Assembly (NCBI RefSeq): GCF_018991925.1
Contig: NW_024727888.1
Location: 131,001 to 195,000, forward strand
Direction: 5' to 3'
Origin: Homarus americanus
Lineage: Eukaryota; Arthropoda; Malacostraca; Decapoda; Nephropidae
DNA length: 64,000 nt
A model generated the notes under the pieces. That model was given only the letters and a program-made list of their open reading frames with translations. It did not search any database and had not been told where the DNA came from. A program made the translations under genes and the position numbers. Positions 47,396 through 57,902 of this stretch are shown here, one piece after another (position 1 is the first letter of the stretch; each line of letters opens with the position of its first letter).

Positions 47396-48585
47396 CTCTC
47401 TCTTTCCTCTCTTGTACCCTCTCCTCCTCCTCCTCTTCCTGCCCTTGTCTTCTTCCTGCTCCTCGTCCTCTTCCTCCTTTCCTGTCCGACATAATATTGA
47501 CTACTGTCTTTCCCATCCGACGTCACCCACCTATTCCACCCTTCTACTAACCTTCTATCTGACACAACACTGCTTTCCCTTCCAATCCGAGCTGACACAA
47601 CGCTGCCATCCCCCTTCATTCCCATCTGACACACAAATGCCCTCTCCCTGTTTCTATTAATCTGACACATAACTGCCTTCCGTCACTCCCTGCTTCCCTA
47701 CCTGACACAACCACTGGCGTCACCTCCCTTTCCATAACCCTCTCCCCCCACCACCCTCCCATTAAAAACATACCTGGATCAATTCTCCCCTTCCCTCATT
47801 ACAGTCTTCCCCCATCACTTCCTCTCCCCATTTTTTTTTCTTTTTATAGGTCAGTCCTCCCTTCCTACCCCCTCAGCACCACTATTACACAACCTTCCCA
47901 CTTCTCCGTTCTCTGTCCCTCCCTCAGTCCTTCCCACACCTTCTCTTTCACCTCTCACTCACTCTCTCCTCTCTTCCTCACAGCATCAGTTGGTTTCTCC
48001 CCACCTGCTCTCGCCCTCGCCCCCTACAAATTCCTTTATGGGCCACACCACAACCACTTTAAAGAGTTTCACCCCCTCCCCATCCCATTCCCCTTCTCCT
48101 CTCCACATACTCCCCCTTTCCTTCCAATCCTACAAATTCCCTTTACGAGCCGATTCCCCACCTCTCCCCAGCACCGCTATAAAACACCCTTCCCCTTTCC
48201 CTCCGTGCCTTCCCTTGCCATGCCTCCCTTCCCTCACAGCGTGTGGTCACCTCCTCCTCCTCTTCCCCAGTACCACCAACCCTCTTCCTCCTGCAGGTTG
48301 ATTCACAATCTCCCTGTCAAATCCACTAAGGTAATCCTGGCCTTTGTAACAACACAGGTGGACGTTCTCCCTTCCTCCCTCCCTCCCTACCTATCTTCCT
48401 CCCTCCCTCCCTACCTATCTTCCTCCCTCCACCCTCCCTCCCTACCTCTCTTCCTCCCTCACACCTTCCCTCCCTTCCTCCCTCCCACCCCACCTCTCTC
48501 CCTCCTGCTATCCTTCCCTCCTGCCATCCTTCCCTCCCTATCTCTCCCCCTCCTTCCCTCCTTCCCATTTTGTCCTGTTAGATGG
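47396..48585. repeat. Pyrimidine-rich CTCC/TCCC region
   Basis: About 1.2 kb of C/T-rich sequence with CCTCCCTCCCTACCTATCTT units at ~48370-48450. Pro/Ser/Leu frames on the plus strand and Gly/Arg/Glu frames on the minus strand are compositional. Confidence 0.65.
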
Positions 48586-49351
48586 CTATAAAATAAGAAG
48601 TGTTCTGGGAGTTTTGTTTTGTTTTTCTCTCCATTACGTCTCGTGTGTGTGTGTGTTAATCCCCGTCTTTCCTATGTCTGTCTGTATGTTTCTCTCATTA
48701 TCTATCTGTTTTTCTATATATCTGTCTCTTTTTTTGTGTCTGTCTGTCTCTCTGCCTGTATCTCTCTCTCCTCTGCTTCTCCTGCTTCTCGCTCTTCTGT
48801 ACACAACTATTGAAATTGTTTTTCTTGGTCTGTCTCCTGGATAACTACCACCAGTTTTGTTTTTCTCTCGAAGTGATGAATTCTACGTGTTTTTTTTTTT
48901 CTTTACATGCCATTGTTCTCCTCCTCTCTGTCTCTTTCTACTCTACCTCTCTCCCTATTTCTGTCTCTCTACACACCCTCTCTTCCTATCTCTTTATCAC
49001 TACCTTCTCCCTGTCTCTCTGCCTCTACCCTCCCCCTATCTCCCCTCTCTATCTCTCTCCTGCATCTTTTTGTCTTTCTCTTTTCATTGGCCTCTTCCCT
49101 CCCATCAAACACTACCTCTACCTTTGTTTACAGTCCAACGTGTGTGCGTGCGTGTGTGTGTGTGTGTGTGTGTGTAGTCGCGGAGAACGAGGAGGTGGGG
49201 AGGGAGGGGGAACGTTTGAAGCCTTCCCGTTCCTCTCCCTCCCTACCCCTCTCTCCACCCTGAAAGTTGATACGAGAGTTGAATTCTACAAGATAATCGT
49301 CTTTAACACAGTATCAGGGGAGGGGGAACTGCGACTCTCTCTCTCTCTCTG

Positions 49352-49389
<38 letters not shown>

Positions 49390-49390
49390 T
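48586..49390. other. CT-rich DNA with GT and CT microsatellites
   Basis: Pyrimidine-rich TCTGTCTC sequence, GT run at ~49149-49175 and CT runs at ~49336-49384. A 235-codon Leu/Ser frame (48810-49517) is compositional and shows no signal peptide or domain arrangement I would trust. Confidence 0.5.
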
Positions 49391-50844
49391 GCGTCACTTC
49401 TTTAAAGCCAGTTTCAATAACTCACTTCACAAACTATTCCTCCCGTTCACTCTCACGTATTTACTCGCTTCCTTCACCCTCTCTTTACACAATGCTGTAT
49501 GTCGCCAATTACAATAAACAGAAGCATTAAGCCTATCACGCTAAATGATTCCGTGCCACAATAAAAGCTTTACCTGGGATTACAATTTATTCAATAGTGT
49601 GTCAGCTAACTTATAAATAGTGAGAATTAAGTGAAAAAAGTAAATCTAGTAATTGCTATGGTATTACTGTCGCCTGTGTTCGGATGGTGGCTGTGGCTTG
49701 GGTAACTAAATATCTAATGTTGTTGTATCATAATTATTTAGTAGTGTTGCTTATAATCCTTCAAACTTCCCCCTCATTTACCATCTCCTAAAAACAATCC
49801 CTTTCCCCCAAATAACTCCAAAGTACTTCCACCCCTTCCCACCCAACAACAAGCATTAGACCTTCATCCTTATCTACAGGCGTCAAGTCAAATCAGGAGT
49901 AGCCTGTAGGTGAGGGGAGGGGAGGGTAGTGTTTGTGGTCAGTCACTCAGTCAGTTCTTGACCTACACCAGATGTCAGATCAACTCGTTCTGCGGGACTG
50001 AACTTCTGCCCAATTATCCTGACATACTTTATCGTATTACCATTTATTATCGGACATTATCGCATCTATAGATCCAAGAAATATTCAGGTAAACAATGTC
50101 CCGAGATAGAAACAGCCATGCAACTTAAATTTACCACCACAGCTTATCCCAACATCGACTAAGTAGTTTTAATTTCAATATATTCTCTATGTTAGCTGAA
50201 TGGTATATAAACAGAATATCATGGGGGAAATTTTGACAAGTCTTTAATATTTTTTTTTATCTCAGCTCCTTAAAGCTAATCAATCTAATTAGGCTGAGGG
50301 TTTCATTCATTGTTAAAAGTATAGTGGTTAAGTTAGTATATAAATTGTAACAACTTCTCTCCCTGAAATTATTTATCCAATTTCTAAAAGGCTGAGATAT
50401 ATTAAAGTATGGTTGAGGGTAGACTTCTCACACTGTACACATAAAACCTATTTCTTATCTCTGGCTCTATTCCATCGTCTTTTCCATTTCATTGTCTTTT
50501 AACTATATCCTCTTCCCTCTACGCAGAAACTATAGGCAATTTCCTGTTCCATACTTAGTTCCATTTCATTTATATTCACCATACACTTCCTTTAACCCAG
50601 AACCTATTTTCTTTTCCTCTATTCCATCGTCTCCTCCTTTCCATTCATCTTCACCTTCCTGCCCCTTTCCTTCTAACCCCCCCCCCTCTCTCTCTCTCTC
50701 TCTCTGTCTTTCCACACCGTCGCCTCGCCAAAATCACCCCTCGCTTACTTGCTCAGGAAACTATCGATTAACAATTTCCTGTACCAGCTAAGGTTACCCC
50801 ATATTTGTGTTGCCTCTCTGATCCTAATGTCTCCTCCTCCTCGC

Positions 50845-50879
<35 letters not shown>

Positions 50880-51031
50880 TGTGTGCCAACCTCCCATCGA
50901 CTCCTCCCTTCTGATATGTTCCACACCCTACAAACGACCCAAACCCTCCCCTTCTACACAATTCAATTTTTTTCTTCCTGGTGTATTTTTTCTAAATGGC
51001 TGTGTGCACCTGTTCCTCCCATTTTACCTGG

Positions 51032-51069
<38 letters not shown>

Positions 51070-51214
51070 AAACCATGTATCAAAGATAATCTTATACATG
51101 ACACGGATGTTTATTTTTTATTCTTAGCTTTGTTGTTTTAGATAATAATAATCAATAGGTGTAGTTTTTTGTTTTATTCTTATTATTAATGTGTGTGTTG
51201 TCGTGTCCTCACAG
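49391..51214. other. Presumed intron upstream of Ig exon
   Basis: AT-rich sequence with CT (~50688-50705), GT (~50845-50880) and GA (~51035-51062) microsatellites. Because the exon at 51215 starts in phase 1 it must have an upstream exon, so this is intronic by inference. I could not find the preceding exon here. Confidence 0.5.
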
Positions 51215-51344
51215 CACCACTGGTGGCCGTGTACGCTGTGCGGGGACAGACTGCTCAACTACCGTGTAACTTGACCACAGCCCCTGAGGATCCCGTCATA
51301 CTGGTCCTCTGGTACAAGAATGGCACAAAGACCCCGGTGTTCAG
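51215..51344 (+). CDS. Sidestep-family receptor, exon for first half of Ig domain
   Basis: This exon encodes the N-terminal half of a V-type immunoglobulin domain. It follows a CCTCACAG acceptor and ends at TTCAG|GTAAGA. The 42 full codons run from PLVAVYAVRGQTAQ to TKTPVF. They contain the first disulphide Cys in LPCNLT (Cys codon 51265-51267) and the core Trp in LVLWYK (51310-51312). NLT and NGT are N-glycosylation sequons. The exon begins in phase 1 and ends in phase 2; joining to 61472 gives the continuous string TPVFSVDSR. LPC, VLWYK and P-aromatic-SVD are typical of the first Ig domain of Sidestep-type receptors, which in Drosophila act as cell-surface partners of Beat proteins in axon guidance and synapse choice. 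Assignment to Sidestep rather than another Ig adhesion family is inferred from motifs recalled, not from alignment. Confidence 0.85.
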
Positions 51345-51359
51345 GTAAGACTCTCACAC

Positions 51360-53150
51360 TATCTTCTTTTCTCTCTCAACTCTCCCGTGTGCGAGTTACC
51401 TGAGTAATATTCAACCTTAAATATTTCTTATTTTATAAACTCTTGAATGCAAAAACTATACGGCGGTGTTCAGTAACAAAGAGCCACATAGAAAAATTAT
51501 TAAAACTCAAACAGGTATTGTGTATCACAGAGACGCCAGGTAACACACCTCCTCAGTCCAACTTGTAGAAGGTGAAAAAAAAACACTCGGGACTTTTCTA
51601 TGAATGATAATAGAGAGACACTGAGAATAATTCAAGGATGCATTGTTCCTCTGAGAGCTATATAATTACCATATTAATTAACCTCTTCCTTTTACCTGTA
51701 AACAGAGAACAAAGACGAACACGGACACCAGACCTTCCTCAGTTCACTTTGCCTCCACACAACACACGTCACTAACACAACTTATCTCAAGATACATGTA
51801 AAGTCACACATTAACCACAACTCTTATGTATACTCCTCAATCTACAACTTGCTTGTAGGAATATACTCATCTACAACCACTCATCTATGTTGGCCTTATA
51901 TCATCTACGACAGACATACATATATACTCATGTACGAACGACTCTTAGAAATGTTACTGAACAGCGGATAAAGACCCATAATCACCGAACTACCAGAAAC
52001 AAACACGACAACTGCTAAAGACAGACTTATCTACTTAATTCCTTCACACACGCAGACTCATCTACTGTACTGTACCATTGAAGTACTAAAAGGTAAATAC
52101 AACAGCCTCTAAAATCAGAATTATCCACACCGTTCTTTCACGTACACGCATCTGCCTACAACTGATCCTTCATACTCTGTCTCACGAAAAGCTGAAGAAA
52201 ATTCCTAGTGTTACGTTCTCCCACAAATGGGAACCCCGTCAGTGTGTGACCAGTGAATCGCAGACCACCTGGTAGAGTCCATCATCTGATAACAGTGGGT
52301 AGAGGAGGTAATGTTACCTCTTGGGAGTCAATATTACTATTGTTATATTTTATGGGCACATGTGTTCACATTTAACCCGCTACGAAGGTTGACTCTATAC
52401 AAGATGTTACTTAATTTCTATCCCATACTCAAGTTAATCTATGGGCACCGTAGGGGGAGGTCACACCTACTCGTCGTCCTCTGACCTGACTTGGCTTGGC
52501 TTCAGCGCTGTACGAAGCTTGGTACAGGTGTGAGAAGTTACCTTGTGTGCCTTGGTTATCTCGGTACCTCTACCCTATAAACGTGGACTGTATAATTATG
52601 TACCATAACCAAACTGTATAGAGGAAAATACAGTGTGACGTGATATATTGAAGGTGGCACCCAGTCCCCGCCATTAAGGTTGAGGTCAGAGGTCAGACAC
52701 CGAGGTGCTAGGCCAGCGTTCTGCCTGCTGCAGCCTGCCTCCCTCTTACGTATGGGACTATAGAGGTCAACTTACCTCGCATCATAAGAGGGTTGCGCCT
52801 CCCAGCCACCGTTCACCACCTGTGTGCCACACACTAGGGATAACCAAACTAACTTATACAGTATTTCGCGCATTGTGAAGCAGGGTGTTATACTTAGTGA
52901 CTTCACATCAGTGTCAGTGAGCTATGACCATGTGTAAAGTGGTATTTGTGGGTGTAGTGTAGTAACCAATGTGACAGCTTCTGGCATCCACAGTGCCCTG
53001 GAGCCCGCAAAGCCTACTCCCGGGCCCGGCCATGTGGCTCCCTCCCTCCCTCCCTCCCTCCCTCCCTCGCTCCGCTGATGGTTGGCGCTTACCACACGTG
53101 TTAATGACTTCATGTGGTGTCTCACGTGACTAGGGTCGTTATACTGGGAT
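51360..53150. other. Intronic unique DNA
   Basis: No repeats apart from CCCT units at 53038-53066. No additional exon or gene recognised. Confidence 0.5.
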
Positions 53151-53334
53151 GGTGGGAACAGAAATTTAACAAGTGAGTTAGTGAATATTGGGTGTAACTC
53201 CTATCAGTGTTACTCAAGGCTCACTTCAAACAACTCAGCCCATTCACACAAGTCCCTGTTACCCGGACATCGCTGACCTACATATAACCTCTCTGCCCCA
53301 GTGTATAAGACCTGGATTCCATTTAAATCTAACC

Positions 53335-54566
53335 ATGGCAGGAGTCGACGCCGGGGGGCGCTCTGCTGATGTTCCTGACGAAGGAAACGAAGGAGGTGAG
53401 GAGGACAGTCATGGCGACACTGAAGCTGACTTTCAGAAGTTTAAGACTCGTCAGCAGAAACGCGAAATGGGGACCCAGGGAAGGAAGCAGAGTAGAGCCA
53501 ATAGGTGCATCCCTCCCATCGCTCCCCGGGCTAACTACAGGCGCCTTGCCTTCCCCGAGAACACAACCTTGATGAAGATTAAGTGGTTGAGAGCCCTGAA
53601 TGAGGAATATTGCACGACTACACTGAATGTTGTCATGCCAGGTAGCGCCCCTCGTTTCGTCTATGTAGGCAGAGAGGAGACGGATGCTATCCAACGCTTC
53701 ATTGATGGAAAGGTCGGCTCATTACATTTCATTAAGCGAGATGAACCTGTCCGACCCAAGAAAATGAAGGAATACCTTGTCACCCACTTCCCCAAAGGGT
53801 ATTCCCCCCAGTGGCGCTCTGTTACTTCCGGGCGTCCACAGAGCAAGAAGACTTTATAAGGATGGTGCACAACTTAGTAGGATTATCTTTGTTTGGAAGA
53901 GGAAGGAACCACCTGCTGGAGAATACTGATTCTTCGGCAAGTACGGTACCCCTAGCAACATCAGTCGGTGGACCCCTCCTGTGGTGTGCTACAACTGCTT
54001 CTGGGTCAATCATGTGGCGAAATACTGTCACAAGACAGCCACCTGCGGCATCTGCGCAGAAATGCAAAGCAGGAGGAGCTGCCCCACCAAGGAAGCTGCC
54101 TCTCTAGGAGAGAAAGAGAGCAGCCCCCACACCTGGGAGGCAGTGTCCCAGGTGCAGGGAGGTGGGTGTGACGGCCTGGCACCCCGGTTGTCCTGGGAGG
54201 CCGCCTCCAATAACGGTCCCATTTAGTGATGCCAATGCGGCCGGATCGCCTCCACCACCTGAAGTCAACAGCCACGGTGACTCTCCTTCGTTAGCCAATG
54301 CAGGTCAGGCTAAAGCCTGCCAAGTAAGTGTACTAGTGAACAATGGCAGTGATAGTGTCAGTGGAGCTTCTGAAGGAGCTGGTGCCTCCTCTCATAATGA
54401 TGCCAACTTGAGGGTGAGTAGCCAGAGCGAGACCGATAGTGATGGAAGCATGGATGGGGAGAATGAGCCCCAGACTGCCAGCGTGGTCTCTTTAATAACC
54501 CAAGGTCTGAAAACTGACCATAACCCTGTACTTCTTCCAATATTTACGGAGGAGGAACTCGCGTGA
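53335..54566 (+). pseudogene. LINE ORF1 (gag-like, CCHC zinc knuckle), frameshifted
   Basis: ORF1 proteins bind the element RNA. The start is placed at ACCATGG (53335), the first Met before a charged N-terminus (MAGVDAGGRSADVPDE), although the frame is open from 53188. The first frame covers the basic region and a fold with TLMKIKWLRALNEEY and FVYVGREETDAIQRF. Near 53815 it shifts to a frame reading LPGVHRARRLYKDGAQLSR and FVWKRKEPPAGEY, a typical gag-like segment, then a stop. A zinc knuckle CYNCFWVNHVAKYC (53987-54028; C-X2-C-X4-H-X4-C) and CGICAEMQSRRSC follow. A further frameshift near 54160 leads to an acidic Ser-rich tail ending at EEELA (54566). At least two frameshifts and one stop make it a pseudogene. 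Confidence 0.85.
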
Positions 54567-54716
54567 CTAATGAAGGAACCTGTGTATAAAAATCCTGCTG
54601 GAATAAGGGCTGTGAGACGCATTATCAAGAACTCAGGGTGATGAATTTGAAACGGTTAACTTATTGGTCAGGTTGATCTATGAAGCCAACGAGCGACTCT
54701 CTATACTATATTCAAG

Positions 54717-55300
54717 GTGGAACGAGTAACACGAGCGCTTAGGTTTATTTCATGGAAATACCGCAGAATTAATGACCTACAATGCTTTGTTAAAGTTTTA
54801 AACATTGATGTAATTGGTTTACAAGAACCTTACACGTCCAGCACCCAGAAGAAAGCTGCACCCAGGATAGCTGGGTTTACAGCATATGATTTGGTTGTAA
54901 ATGGATTAAAACTCACAATGATGAAAGTATTCACAATCAACAATTTACAGTAAAGACAGCAAACAGTCAATTTTCGCTGTATAACATCTATGTTCGGTGT
55001 AATGAGCTGCGAGCGGACGTGTTACCAAAGCCATCAGGTAACAATGCTATGCTGTGCTTTAACTCTCGTCACACTGTCCTCGGTGATGTCCAGTGTAACT
55101 CTAATGGGAGGGTGTTCGTGAATTACATCAATAATCATAATATCACTGTGTACGACACAGACAAAGTGACACATCTGATGGGGGGCAGACTTGATTATGT
55201 GATTGGGTATAACCTAGTAGACAGTAATATCAAGGCTAAGGTCATCTCAGACCACCTAGTCAGTGATCATTATGCAATACTTACTGAATACACTGCTGCT
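54717..55300 (+). pseudogene. LINE endonuclease domain, frameshifted
   Basis: APE-type endonuclease. The N-terminal part reads RFISWKYRRINDLQCFVKVL and IDVIGLQEPY, with the catalytic Glu in GLQE (54816-54827); the usual WN is WK here. A frameshift near 54900-54950 moves to the frame with LYNIYVRCNELRADVL. That frame continues with FNSRHTVLGD (55059-55088), GRLDYVIGYN (55183-55212) and VSDHYAILTEY with the catalytic His (SDH, 55262-55270). Core residues are thus kept and the lesion is mainly the frameshift. Confidence 0.85.
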
Positions 55301-55813
55301 GATGTCAAGTGTGAACCCCATCCTAAGCTCAGAATTAACATCCCAGATAATCTTAAACTGCACTTCAAGGCCTACATCCACAGATGGTATGCTGGATATA
55401 CACCTGGGTCAGTGGATGAATTTTGCTGTGATCTTGTAAATGTCATTACCACATATTATACCACCTGGGTTAAGTCAAGGAGGAAGGGGGCAGCACTAAA
55501 CCACCTCTGTGGACACATGACCCCATCCTCACCAAAGAAGGAGAGAAGGTACAACAGCTTGCCAACACTTATAAGCAAAATAAAACTAGTGATAACCTCT
55601 TGGCATTCCTCAAAGCTAACAGAGCATTTCGTGAACTCAAAGGTCAGGTGAGAAACACCTATTGGGAACAATTCTTACAGGGGATTAATATAACAACCAC
55701 TCTAGCAGAAGTGTGGAACAAAATTAGAGCCATTACCAAGTCACCCACCCCAGTCCAACTTCATTACAGCCCTGCAGAATATGCTGACATGCTATAAGAC
55801 CAATGGTCTAGTG
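55301..55813 (+). pseudogene. LINE region between endonuclease and RT, truncated
   Basis: Open in the endonuclease frame to 55651 (KLRINIPDNLKLHFKAYIHR), then shifting to the frame containing FLKANRAFRELKGQVRNTYW (~55602-55660) and AEVWNKIRAITKSPTP (~55707-55755). Such a segment normally precedes the reverse transcriptase. A TAA at 55795 and the hAT insertion at 55814 end it. Confidence 0.7.
55806..55813. repeat. hAT target-site duplication, left
   Basis: GTCTAGTG, identical to 56525-56532. Eight bases is the duplication length made by hAT transposases. Confidence 0.95.
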
Positions 55814-56524
55814 CAGTGGTTCTCAACCTTGTTTGCCCCATGCACCCCTTGCACCATATGTCAGAATGTCATTCCCCCCTCCTTTCCAAGATTGTCTGCC
55901 TCAAAAAGTGCATTCCAAATAATATGCATATAATACTGAAAATCCTTTATTTTTTCCATATTAGTACATATACATTTACAATTTTACATGGATTATTTTT
56001 ATAGTGGAGTTTTACAAATTAAATGCCAATTGAAAATGTTGATGGATTTATAAAACTTGAATAAAAGAAAATAGTTTTTTTTTTATTTATAATGAATTAC
56101 TTAACAGACCAAACTGAAGCATAATGCAATAAACAAAAAGTTCAATAGAAAACCAGGATATTGTAAATTTGTAATTAATTTTATTCAGATGAAGATTACA
56201 GTCAATGAGAAACCTGTGATTGTTTTTTCTTCGCCAATTCTGGGATACGCGGAGGAGTGCTTGAAAGGGCACAACGCAGGTCATTTTCTACCTCTAATCT
56301 ACTACGTTGCTTCGTTTTAATTTGCAACAGAGTTGAAAAGCCTGACTCACAAAGATATGTCGACACAAACGGAAGCAATACACGGATAGCTCTTTCTGCC
56401 ACTTTTGGGTAGGAATCGCACATCAAGGGCCAAAATTCTGTGATTGATTTCTCATCGAACATATCTCTTGCTCCCGAATCAGTTTCCCCCACGACCTGAA
56501 TTCCCCCCTGGTTGAGAACCCCTG
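55814..56524 (-). mobile_element. 711-bp hAT DNA transposon (deletion derivative)
   Basis: Terminal inverted repeats are CAGTGGTTCTCAACC (55814-55828) and, on the minus strand, CAGGGGTTCTCAACC (56524-56510), 14 of 15 matching, of the type seen in Charlie-like hAT elements. Perfect 8-base target duplications flank it. Inside, on the minus strand, only the C-terminal end of a transposase remains, starting about 30 bases from the right end. The N-terminal zinc finger and catalytic DDE core are gone, so it is non-autonomous. It sits inside the LINE and is therefore younger than that LINE. Confidence 0.95.
56202..56492 (-). pseudogene. hAT transposase C-terminal dimerisation domain remnant
   Basis: A 96-codon open frame matching the end of hAT transposases of the ZBED5/SCAND3-like group. 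It reads ITEFWPLMCDSYPKVAERAI, then VLLPFVSTYLCESGFSTLL, KTKQRSRLEVENDLRCALS and TPPRIPELAKKKQ. The LPF-TYLCE-GFS and KTK-R-RL segments are the hallmark of the hATC dimerisation domain. A full protein would be about 600 residues; the first five-sixths are absent. It is intact as a frame, so the copy may be fairly recent, but it lacks catalytic residues. Confidence 0.9.
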
Positions 56525-56532
56525 GTCTAGTG
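56525..56532. repeat. hAT target-site duplication, right
   Basis: GTCTAGTG, identical to 55806-55813, followed by resumption of LINE sequence. Confidence 0.95.
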
Positions 56533-57212
56533 TGTCACAAATCACTTCCCTGCCTCCTGACATATAGCAATATCTTAAAACCACACACAGTAAAATCAAT
56601 AAACAGTGCGGTATCATGTATCACACTCGACAGTCACTCACTCTCACAGCAATGAAAGAAATCTATCATGATCTTGTTTACCAACACCTGATACACTGTC
56701 ACACACTATGGGGGCCTCTGGCTCTTCAAAAACACAATCTCTGGTTACTGCACAAAAGAGAGTTGTACGGACAATGACCTACTTGAAAAAACAGATCACA
56801 CAAACGAAAAATTTGCTATATTGAAATTTTTAAGATTCGAGGATATTAACACTTACTGCTGTGCCCTCTTTGTTTATAAATCTATCAATCACTTGCTTGA
56901 CAATAATTATTCCCAGTTCCGGAATAATCAGAGATACAACTTAAGGCACCCAGAGCTACTACGACCACCCCCAATGCGCTCCTCTCAGTCCCAGACCTCC
57001 ATAAAATATCACAGTGTGAAGGTGTGGAACAACTTACCCCCACCCATCCGAGCAAAGACTTCGCTCCCTTCCTTTAAATCATCTCTAAAAAAATATCTAT
57101 TGTCGAAGTATTAATATTTCTTGTAACACTTACTATATTTACAGTACCTGCTTTTATTGTACCATCAAAACCGTTTTATCGGAAATTATCATGTAAATAA
57201 ATAAGTAATTAC
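56533..57212 (+). pseudogene. LINE C-terminal domain and tail
   Basis: After the hAT element the LINE resumes. Around 56590-56690 it reads SKINKQCGIMYHTRQ and EIYHDLVYQHLIHCHTLWG, the segment following the RT thumb in jockey/CR1-like elements. The frame 56821-57114 contains KFLRFEDINTYCCALFVYKS, QRYNLRHPELLRPP, SIKYHSVKVWNNLPPPIR and SFKSSLKKYLLSKY, a conserved C-terminal motif, then a stop and a TGTAAATAAATAAG tail. The reverse transcriptase motifs A to C are missing upstream, so a deletion of well over 1 kb is inferred near 56540-56600. Confidence 0.8.
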
Positions 57213-57455
<243 letters not shown>

Positions 57456-57704
57456 AAAAATATAAATAATAAATAATAAAATAAATAAATATTGAAGTGA
57501 TAATCGTGGTAACATTATGAGATGTACTTATTACCACCATGCTATTGAACTATTCCAGATGATACTAAATGTTACAAAATACTTCCTTGGGACAAATGTA
57601 TAGTATATATCAGGTGCCTCAAAGAGAGCTCAGGTTCTTAACTGACTCAGCCATGTTAATATTGTTATTATTATCCACTCTGTATCTTTATTTTTCTGGT
57701 TAAA

Positions 57705-57902
57705 ATGTTTCAATTCAACATTAATAGGGGTTTCAATATTGAAATAGCCTGTTCCTCACCAGAGCTTACTGACCAGTTTCCTATAACGCACCACGCACTA
57801 ACAACAGCACTAATAAAAGGCGAACCATCCTCCCTTGGTGAGGATGGCATAACCTATAACAACCTGAAATTGTTAAATGAGGTCTCTAACCATCCAATTT
57901 AA
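57705..57902 (+). pseudogene. Possible isolated LINE RT fingers remnant
   Basis: The frame contains FPITHHALTTALIKGEPSSL followed by GEDGITYNNLKLLNE. A P-G-E-D-G-I-T-Y-like motif after a short helix is typical of the start of LINE reverse transcriptases. It ends in a stop after about 65 codons and nothing downstream continues the domain. It may be a displaced piece of the LINE just upstream or a separate insertion. Confidence 0.45.

Larger units (their letters stand above)
53151..57212 (+). mobile_element. Second LINE remnant, gag-like ORF plus endonuclease, RT deleted
   Basis: A non-LTR element of the jockey/CR1-like group lies in the same orientation as the host gene. In order it has a gag-like ORF1 with a CCHC knuckle (53335-54566), an endonuclease (54717-~55300), a linker (~55320-55800), a hAT insertion (55814-56524) and the C-terminal domain (56533-57114). 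The tail TGTAAATAAATAAG ends near 57207. Nearly the whole reverse transcriptase is missing between the linker and the C-terminus. The clade assignment rests on domain order and the C-terminal motif. The 5-prime start is uncertain. Confidence 0.8.

Noticed and set aside
48810..49517. 235-codon Leu/Ser frame that could be read as a membrane protein
   Set aside because: The hydrophobicity follows CT-rich composition; no start context, splice sites or conserved motif supports it.
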